Shown piece after piece: positions 56,765 through 64,000 of a stretch of 64,000 nt of DNA. The translations under genes were made by a program, and so were the position numbers. Source of the DNA: Apricaphanius iberus (lineage: Eukaryota; Chordata; Actinopteri; Cyprinodontiformes; Aphaniidae); assembly GCA_028564705.1 (NCBI GenBank), contig JAPXFQ010002151.1, forward strand, positions 248,001-312,000. Direction: 5' to 3'. The notes under the pieces are model-generated. The model was not told the DNA's origin, made no database searches, and saw only the letters and a list, made by a program, of their open reading frames with translations. How positions within the stretch are numbered: the stretch's first letter is position 1; the number at the start of each line of letters is the position of its first letter.

Positions 56765-57060
56765 TGCTGTGAATCATGGTAGTGGCATCATGATGAGGTG
56801 GCCAAAAGACTAGCGACAGGGATGGAAGTCCAACCTACAACTGGACAGTGACCGAAAAAACACTGACCGAGCTACCATTGAACAAATCCTGTCCATGTGT
56901 TAAAATGGCCTAGTTCAAGTTTAAGGCTAATCCCATTGAGATCCTGTGGCTAGACCTAATTTGCCATCCATTCTAACTGAGTTTGAGATATTTTACAAAA
57001 AAGAACAAGTGTTTCAGTCTTGAGATGTTCAAAACCAGTAGAAGCCTACCCAAAACCACT
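56765..57060 (+). pseudogene. Tc1-like transposase remnant
   Basis: 'gtgaatcatggtagtggcat' (VNHGSG-like), 'ctacaactggacagtgaccg' (QLDSD-like, second aspartate region) and 'aaggctaatcccattgagat' (NPIEI-like, third acidic residue) lie in order and at about the spacing of a Tc1 transposase C-terminal half. Frames are broken and no termini are visible. Confidence 0.5.
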
Positions 57061-59247
57061 TGTGGCTGTAACCATAGCCACAGGTTTTTCAGCAGGGTGG
57101 CTAAAATCCAAGGCATTCTTTTGAATTTTTGTTATCAGTAAAACAAAAAAGAATTCTGTATCACGTTTCATACCAGTTTTGCATCCCAAACAATGCCATC
57201 ACTCAGGCCCTCCAAACCCTTCTAATGCAAACCCTTAAGTTGTATTTAGCAATCAGTGTTCATTATCTAAAGTAACTGCATGAGCTCAGTCTGTTCCTGG
57301 AGAGCTGTGTTCTCATTTATAAACCTTGCTTACGCACAACATGGGGTCTGAAAACTAGCCACTTGGTACACCAAGTTCGGGGTTTGTAGAAAAAATATGT
57401 GCAACTTAAAGCTAAGGACTTATGCAGTTTTTTGCACACAGAGGACACTGACAGCGCAGCCGGTGAGATTGTGCATTAATGCCACAATTTCCGTCTTTTA
57501 GAGCTTTGCAAACACACAACCAGTCTGCCGCCACCCTAATTTCTGAACTGAGAATTTAAAATGAGAATCTGGCTGAAAATAGGCACAGTAATGAATGAGT
57601 GACCCTCATTTAATATTTTGCTGGTTTGATACATTTTATAAGTAGACTTAAAACACATTTTCTGTCAGGCTTTAAATATGTAGGAGTGTTGAAAGTTACT
57701 ACATTCTGTTGTAATTTAGTTTTATTTGTTTGAATTTACATTTATTCCAATCTTATTGTTGCTACAAAAAGAAATTATATAATTCAAACTTTATATTTGT
57801 TTTATCGCTTCTGGTGCTGTTTTTATTAGTTTATTTTTTGTATTTTCTAACTCTTGTCTTGTTAGATATTTCATTACTGCTAATTATATTTTAGTTTTTT
57901 AACGTACAGCTCTTTGGTTGCCATTTGGCTGCAAAGCTCTACATAGATAAACTATTGATTTAAATTAAATGGTTTTCTTGCCTCCACAGGCCTGTTTCAG
58001 TCTTTGTGGAATTGCTTTCTCCACCCTTTAGTTTCCATAGTTACTCTTTACATACCGTATATCAGATAGCGTAAATCTTTGCAGAATATTCACTAGACAC
58101 TTTGAATTGATGTTTATGGCAGAATGTGGGTGTGTAGAAGGCGGGATATGATCCAAAAACACCTTAGCACATTTTAAGGGAGAGTCTGATTTATAAATCA
58201 GAAATTGTGTGAGGCTATGTGAACTCTAGTTTGATAGATCAGAAACGTACTAAGTGTAGGTACTTTTTTTGCATGTGAATATCTGACGTATTCACAGAAG
58301 TGAATATGTTTCTGAGGCTCTGTAGCAAAATGCATTTAAAGTTGGTTCTAGCATAGATGTCAACTTGTGTGAACCTCTCCCACTGCCACTCATAAACAAA
58401 CCCTGAAACAAAGCCCATCTTAAACAAGTAACTTTAATATATAAAAAGATACAATAAGAATGTAAAAAAAAGCATCAAATTATTTAGTCCAGGTTCAACC
58501 AGTCTAAATGGTGTTTTTTTTGTGTTTTTTTCATTCCCACCTAAATGAAGTTTTTTCCTTTTTATCCAGCTGTGGTTGGACTATTTTTAATATTTTAAGC
58601 TTAAAATGATTAAAGCCCACACTTAAAACAAACAAAAGAAACAACCCTTTTTAATTTAGCACAGAATCCTAAACTGTGACTCAGATACCAACTTCATGGA
58701 TAGAAGCCATCACGTATGTACAAAAACACCGGTTTTTAGTTAGGGTTTTTTGCTTTGTGGTGCCACCTTGTGATATGTCATTGCTCATTCACTATAAACA
58801 CTGATACCTGCAATTATTTATCATTACTTGTTTCCATAATTTACTTGAATTTAATATAATCAGTTATGAAAAGTGAGTTCAATTTAGTAATTTGTATCAA
58901 CTTATCAAATTGATTTTAAAATTGTAGCCGGATCTTTTTGAAAATAATTCCAGTTCGCTTTTTAGGACAGCAGTTGTACTTAAGTTTCTAAGTTGAACCT
59001 CACTGAATATTTTTACAGCATATATCCTCTCCACTCCCCCAAACTGTCAATTTCCTGTTTTTCGTTTAAGTTTTTGCATGATATCTTTCCTTGGCTTCTT
59101 TGGGTCTTTGTGCTCATTAAGACATGACTAACCCACTCTCCATTGTTTTTCTGTCGTTCTCACTTTCGTCTCCCATTCCCACCTCTGGTCCTTTATCTTA
59201 ACTTTTAACTCTGTCTTTAATCTGCCTCTCCTATTACCTGCTTGTAG
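57061..59247. other. Non-coding; possible intron before the alternative lpar2 exon
   Basis: No gene recognised. The last roughly 100 bp before 59248 are strongly pyrimidine-rich. Confidence 0.4.
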
Positions 59248-59346
59248 AATTCGAGGCTTCGTACCGTGCGGAAGACAGCGGAGAGCAATGGGTCAGCTCT
59301 CATGAATCACGCCTCAGAGGATGCCACTGCCGAAAGATATGATTGA
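59248..59346 (+). CDS. lpar2: Possible alternative C-terminal exon of lpar2
   Basis: A pyrimidine-rich tract of about 90 bases ends in cttgtag at 59247. It is followed by 32 sense codons and TGA (59344-59346). Joined in phase 0 to the internal donor at 52952, the tail after THFTTLE becomes NSRLRTVRKT...ALMNHASEDA..., giving a 361-residue receptor. The NGSALMNH segment loosely resembles the tail of mammalian LPA receptors, in which that region carries a PDZ-binding end; here the last residues are ERYD, not a classic PDZ ligand. The donor is only moderate. An unrelated plus-strand gene is the alternative. Confidence 0.45.
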   Translation, partial: NSRLRTVRKTAESNGSALMNHASEDATAERYD

Positions 59347-60495
59347 GGCATACATCAGCTTTTTCTTAGCGTGATCTAAGCTTTCATGCACCCCTGACAA
59401 ATGATACCTGCTGATGCCTGTATGCTTCAATGAAGATTGCTCCAGAGGTCTTCGTCTCTGACCAACAAAATAACATGCAGACAAAAAGTTTTATCCTAGA
59501 CAAGAGCGTCTACTTTCTGTTATTGGCAGTTAAATACAACTTGACTTATGTTGGTAGGCAAATGCCTACAGAATTGTGTAGAGAGTCTACTTTGGATATT
59601 TGGACAAACAGATGAAGACGGACACAGAGGAGCATCAAGAGCAGCATGATGGATGGGAAGAAGTAAAGCTACACAGACCCTTACAAAGGTGGCCTTATTG
59701 TGAAGGATCAATGCAAAGTAAGCCCTGCCATGCTATGTATGCACTGGCTGCTACATCAACTCGTCAACCTCTTTTCCTGTCATTAAGAAACGTGTTCACT
59801 TTGATGTAAATAATTTGCTAATGCAAATGAGTATGCTATGAATATGTTTAGGACAATTAATGCTTAATTTCTGCACATTGATAAAAACATTTTTATGGAA
59901 AGTTGGAGATGGTGACAGGACATTTTTGTCACGATGCAAAGCCTCCTGGTATAATCGACCAATCTTTTATTCTTTTCCTCACTGTTTCCTCAGTGACTGG
60001 AAGTTTTGGTAGCAGGAGTGTTGCTGAAACAAAGAACGGCAGCTGAATGTTTGTAAAGTATTTCAGAACTGTCTGCATCTGAGATTCTGTTGTACAGCAA
60101 GTCATAACCTGTAAATGGTAAAAGATGTAAGTTATATTTTTTTAGTGCCTAAAACTGTCTTTAAACCGTCTCCTGTTGTGCTGATTATAGTTAATAATCT
60201 TAACATTTTGATCGTAAAATTCTGCAGCTTGCAGATTAAGGGCTTTTTCTTTTGGAGTTGCCTTTTGAGGAGCACCACCACGACAAAAGGAAATTATTTA
60301 GTTCCGCTGCTTTTTTAGTTTCTTCAGTGCTGCATATATTTGATATATGAATTATAATAGCTTATTATTTGGGAGGTTCTTTTTTTAAGAAATCCCTGCC
60401 AAGGTCTTATCACAACAGCACCTGCAAAGTGAGTGTCTGTCCAAAGTTGCCTTTCAGTTAGCAAAATGTTTTTCTAGGCATTCAGTGTCTGAATA
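59347..60495 (+). other. Candidate 3' UTR of the long lpar2 isoform
   Basis: AT-rich sequence lacking stop-free frames of note, with AATAAA at about 60492 followed by 'gttttacattcaatgatgg'. Consistent with a 3' end if the exon at 59248 is used. Confidence 0.3.
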
Positions 60496-60623
60496 AAGTT
60501 TTACATTCAATGATGGAATGAATTAGAATTGCGTATTCAGGTTTTTTATACCAAAAAATTAGTAAAATCAAAATATTTTACAGGCTGCTTTTTAGATTTT
60601 TTTCTTTCTTTTTATCCCCCCTC

Positions 60624-61360
60624 CTGCCTTGCAAAAGTATTCACACCCCTTGAGTTTACACAAATTGAATCACTTTACAACCACACGCTTCAATGTATTT
60701 TATTAGGATTTAATGTGATTGATCACATAGTAGTGCAAAATCAAAAGAACAACTTAAGTTGAGTTTTCTTTTAAAACGTAAGAAGTGTTGGATTCATCTG
60801 CATTCACCTCCCCTGAGTGAATACTTTGTAGAACCACCCTGCACAGTGTGATTACAGCTGCCGGTCTTTTGATAGTTTATCAACTTTGAAAAGTTCTACC
60901 CGTTATTTGCAGACTAACTGAAGCTCAGTTGGAATAATCCTCAAATCTTCCCACAGATTCATGAAGGCGAACCCTTGCCCCAACATCAGGTACCTCTTTT
61001 GCTGCCTTTGTCAGAGTTTCTTCCAGTATTTAATTCCTGCTGAGATCCAAAAAAAAATCCTCACCAAAGTTTGAGGTTTCCCCGTGGGAACTCATGTCAT
61101 TCTGGTTGGAGGTCAACAAGTTGACCTTTGGTTTCATCTGACCAGAACACCTTTTTTTAAATGGTAGCCTACTTCAGGATAAAGATGCTTGCCACATATT
61201 TTATATTTTACTTGTAAAAATGTTGAAAACTGTGTATCTTTTTCCTTTGACTTCAGTTATATGTGACTTTATATATTTTCATCACAACATCCCAATAAAA
61301 GGTATCTAAGTTTGGGGGTTTCATGTGGAAAAGACAAGGGGTGCAAATACTTTTGCAGTG
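60624..61360. mobile_element. Internally deleted Tc1-like element
   Basis: The left end 'ttgcaaaagtattcacaccc' and right end 'ggggtgcaaatacttttgca' are inverted copies. Internal landmarks 'tgaatactttgtagaaccac' and 'tttggtttcatctgaccaga' lie in the usual order of this family. The transposase gene is missing, so it is non-autonomous and old. Confidence 0.7.
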
Positions 61361-61841
61361 TACTATGTTTTTGAGTATCTTTTTAATGTAAAAACCGTTT
61401 TTAGCGTGAACACAGTGGACTTTATGATCATTCTTTGTGCTTTTCTTTTTTAATAAATACAGCCCACTGCCAGTTATTTGTTGCAGGGCTGAGGCACAAT
61501 ATGTACATTGTAAATATTTACATTTAAAACTTTTAAAGGGACAATTTATGATGATCTGTGTTTTGTGCTATAAAGCAGACTTGTCAGAGGAGGCTCTGCT
61601 TCATGCAAAATCAAACAAAGTTACCTTTTTATTTATTTTTAAATGCTGTGCATTAGCCAGGATTATTAATAAAATAAATCAAGGTTATTTGATTTTAATA
61701 TCAAGTGAAACTGACATTTACATGATAATCACGATTGTTTGCTGAATCCATTTCAGTAGTGACAATGTAAATCAGTCATTAAAAACTTGAAATACACGTT
61801 ATTTGACTCTTTTCTTCTGTCCTTCTGTCATTCAAGTGTTT
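61361..61841 (-). other. Intergenic; 3' UTR of the minus-strand gene
   Basis: On the minus strand AATAAA-type signals occur at about 61628-61640, roughly 200 bp after the stop of the lysine-rich gene. Nothing else recognised. Confidence 0.4.
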
Positions 61842-62315
61842 TCAGTTTGCTTTGGTTTCTGATGGACGTCTGGGTTTCATGATGTCTTTCAGCTTCTGTA
61901 AAGAGGTTTTACCTTCATTATTCTCTTTCAGTGGAGCAACCTCTGGTTCTGTGCTGAGCTCCTTTTTGTTTTCTGGAGAAAATTTCTTTTTTATCTTTTC
62001 TCCCACTCGGCCCAGTCCCTCTGTCTCCTTTTCCTTCCTTCCCTCTGGAGTGTTTGGATCAGAACCCTTCCTGTCTTTGCCAACTGAGACGGTCTTCAGT
62101 GATTTGGACGCCTTTTTATTTGGTGTCAGGAATAACTTTTTCTGGGATTTCTTGTCCTTCTTCAAGTTGTCCAGGTTCAGTTTTTTCAGGATGCTTTTCT
62201 TTTTGCTTTTCCTCTTCTTTGGCAGCGACTTCTTCATTTGGTTGAAGGCGTTGCTCAGAGGCGACTTCTTTTTCTTTTTCCAGAAGAAGACTCTTTCCAG
62301 GGAGGAGCCGCCCAT
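61842..62315 (-). CDS. Lysine-rich protein, unrecognised
   Basis: A 157-residue frame starting MGGSSLERVFFW, directly after a splice acceptor (ttttacacag, exon start 62333), and ending in KPRRPSETKAN. About a quarter of residues are lysine, in clusters (KKKKK, PKKRKSKKK, KIKKK) with serines and prolines between, giving several possible nuclear/nucleolar localisation signals. There is no membrane segment and no globular domain that I recognise. The frame remains open 11 codons upstream through the acceptor, so the protein could instead be the C-terminal exon of a longer one, but no upstream frame joins cleanly. Composition is unlike random intron sequence. It is convergent with lpar2. Function not assigned. 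Confidence 0.6.
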   Translation of the reverse strand: MGGSSLERVFFWKKKKKSPLSNAFNQMKKSLPKKRKSKKKSILKKLNLDNLKKDKKSQKKLFLTPNKKASKSLKTVSVGKDRKGSDPNTPEGRKEKETEGLGRVGEKIKKKFSPENKKELSTEPEVAPLKENNEGKTSLQKLKDIMKPRRPSETKAN

Positions 62316-62640
62316 ATCTATTGAACCTGTAACCTGTGTAAAAATCAAAATGTTACATAAGACGGGACTAGGATGTGTGTTTTAAACTGCCACAGCATTG
62401 AAATAGGAGGAAACATTTTATTGATATGTAATGTAGCTTTTTTTCACATGGGTACAAAAGGAAAATCTCAATTTGTAATTAGATTTTCCATACACATATA
62501 AATAAACATTTAAAACTTGCCACAGATGTTTAAAGGTAGACTGTTATTGATTACCTAAAGTTTCATTTGATGAACCACATACATAACCAAAAGTTTTTTT
62601 GTTTTTTTTCTACATAAGCTTGAAGCAGATATTGACTCAC

Positions 62641-62905
62641 CTGCTGTTTTTGTTAATGTCCAGTCAGCTGTTTTTCCTCCTCGGTTCTGTCCAAAGTGCG
62701 CTTTAACCCCAGTCTGAGTCTATTGTACCATCATGAAGAAGTATTTCAAGAACCACCTTCTCTGTATCTGGTAGAAAGATCAACCACGAGACACTGACTT
62801 TGTTTCCTTGGCATTTCCCAGCACACAGCGCACTGAAAGGAATTGATTGGTAGAACAAACAAGTTCTGCTGCATTCTCCAGGCCTGATGCTGCTTTCTTT
62901 CTTCA
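62641..62905 (-). other. Candidate upstream exon of the lysine-rich gene
   Basis: On the minus strand it is bounded by acceptor-like 'ctgtctctctaaaacag' (exon start 62905) and a strong donor, cagcag|gtgagt (62641/62640). It contains an open frame ending IDSDWG then TAA at about 62703, with several cysteines and a hydrophobic VSVSWLIFLP stretch. Because that frame stops before the donor, the exon is best read as 5' UTR of the gene at 61842-62315 or as the end of a different transcript. Confidence 0.4.
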
Positions 62906-63214
62906 CTGTTTTAGAGAGACAGAAACAAGTTTGGCTTCTTAATGGATGTGGACTTAGAGTACTGTACAGTGCCAAAGTGAAAATGAGTTTTTTGGGGATT
63001 TTATGGGACAGTGGAATGAAAATGATACAAGTTTTACTAAATTTCTTACAAAGAATGGCAAGTTTTTGAATTTAGGTCCCTTTTACTCTATTAAATAAAT
63101 CACGTTAAATCAGCTGCTTACGATGTGCCTGATTAGTGAATAGAGTCCAAATGCTTCTAGTTTATTCTTACAAATCCATCTTTTCCTTTAAATGTCTTAG
63201 ATAGTGATGGTGAG

Positions 63215-63286
63215 ATGAAGCCCCATGAGGCATGGAACCACTTGAGCCAATTGGTTCAAGAAAAGGTTCTGCTCATGGGGCTTCAT
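63215..63286. repeat. Inverted-repeat hairpin, MITE-like
   Basis: atgaagccccatgag (63215-63229) is exactly inverted at 63272-63286. Between the arms lies a near-palindrome, cttgagccaattggttcaag (63241-63260). The flanks ('tagtgatggtg', 'acacaaaccc') resemble a short hAT-type MITE. Confidence 0.65.
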
Positions 63287-63800
63287 GTGGACACAAACCC
63301 CCCTACTGGCCAGATACATTATCACAGGCAGCTGTAGCTCTTAGTCACTTAATGTGTGATTTATTAAAGTTGTAAGTCTGCTATGGCTCTTGGGAATGAC
63401 TGAGTTCCAAAAAAATCATTTCTGCACATACAATTCTACAAATGTCAATAATTACAATATTTGTTAATATATTCTGTGTGTAAATTATCCCAAAATTGGT
63501 CATATCAAATGTGTATGGCAGGTTGTGTTGTAATGTTTTTTCTGTCACTTGAGGCAAAAGGCATGGAGGAAAGTGAAAATGCTTGAGGAACTAGGAGGAG
63601 TGGACTGAAAATGTTTGTGTAACTTGGACAATGATGTACAGAACAGGGGAAACTTTATTATTTTTTTATTCAAAAATAGCACGTTCTCAACTGTTTTTGG
63701 TTTAAGCAATTCCTTTTTTTTTGACACCACCTCTTCAGCCTTTGAAAAAACACCATTTCACAAGGCACAGAAGATGCCAGTGTTAACACCTGTTTAACCA
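63287..63800. other. Non-coding, nothing recognised
   Basis: AT-rich sequence without supported genes. Confidence 0.4.
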
Positions 63801-63977
63801 TCGTTTGTGCTGTTTTGGTTCCTGAGATATTAGACGTTTTATTTCTGCGTGATGACGTCACCGTCCCCCCAGACATCACCAAAACGGACAAAAGTGGTCT
63901 ACTTTTTTAGTGCTTTGTTTGTGCTGGTTTGTGCTGGTAAAATTATCGTTTGTGCTGATTTGGTTTCTGAGATATTA
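63801..63977. repeat. Pair of 32-bp direct repeats (possible tandem array start)
   Basis: 63801-63832 (begins tcgtttgtgctgttttggtt) recurs with two mismatches at 63946-63977, a spacing of 145 bp. 'gtttgtgctg' also recurs between them. The pattern may continue beyond the window edge. Confidence 0.6.
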
Positions 63978-64000
63978 AAAGTTGACTGAGTTTGAATAGC

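Noticed and set aside
57290..58420. Possible large inverted element between 'catttataaaccttgcttac' and 'gatttataaatcagaaatt'
   Set aside because: The supposed ends pair over too few bases and no target duplication is visible.
61852..62385. 177-codon plus-strand frame rich in F, S and L
   Set aside because: Reverse complement of the lysine-rich frame: AAG/AAA codons read as CTT/TTT. The minus strand has the splice acceptor and a good ATG.

Overview
The window reads as nuclear DNA of a ray-finned (teleost) fish. It is AT-rich, gene-poor and intron-rich, and carries the mix of transposons typical of fish: Tc1/mariner, several hAT families, L2/Maui-like, Rex1-like and Rex3/RTE-like non-LTR elements, tRNA-headed SINEs, and one retroviral remnant. 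No bacterial operons, CRISPR arrays or structural rRNA genes were seen.

The main gene is a plus-strand lysophosphatidic acid receptor, best matched to LPA receptor 2 (lpar2). Coding exons are 42915-43161, 50583-51077 and 52708-53015; splice phases agree and give a 349-residue seven-helix receptor. A GC-rich, CCAAT-box-rich segment at 17.4-18.0 kb ending in a strong splice donor is inferred to be its promoter and non-coding first exon, which implies a first intron of about 24.7 kb. A second possible C-terminal exon lies at 59248-59346. An unusual open stretch after a good acceptor lies in the last intron (51945-52228).

At the right end a minus-strand gene (61842-62315, with a possible 5' UTR exon at 62641-62905) encodes an unrecognised lysine-rich protein of about 157 residues, convergent with lpar2.

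The rest is mostly transposon-derived. From left to right: Tc1 and SINE remnants (3-7 kb); an eroded L2 LINE (7.6-8.9 kb); a GC-rich repeat-like block (9-10.4 kb); a 3'-UTR-only L2 copy (11.55-12.6 kb) and a small PIF/Harbinger-like MITE (12.9-13.1 kb); LINE fragments (15-16.6 kb); a young L2 copy with an intact reverse transcriptase frame (22.9-26.04 kb) lying against an older L2; a retroviral pol-end/env fragment (28.7-29.8 kb); a ZBED-like hAT fossil (33.4-34.4 kb); a scrambled L2 (34.7-36.2 kb); TTAA-flanked and hAT MITEs (36-38.6 kb); a full-length non-autonomous hAT with a perfect 8-bp target duplication (40.8-42.3 kb). Inside lpar2 intron 2 lie a hAT MITE, a nearly whole dead Tc1, a three-deep nested Tc1/hAT/MITE, and a complete Rex3-like insertion with a 14-bp target duplication. 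Much of the gene's length is therefore inserted DNA.

Family names come from reading translations and repeat ends by eye; no database search was run.
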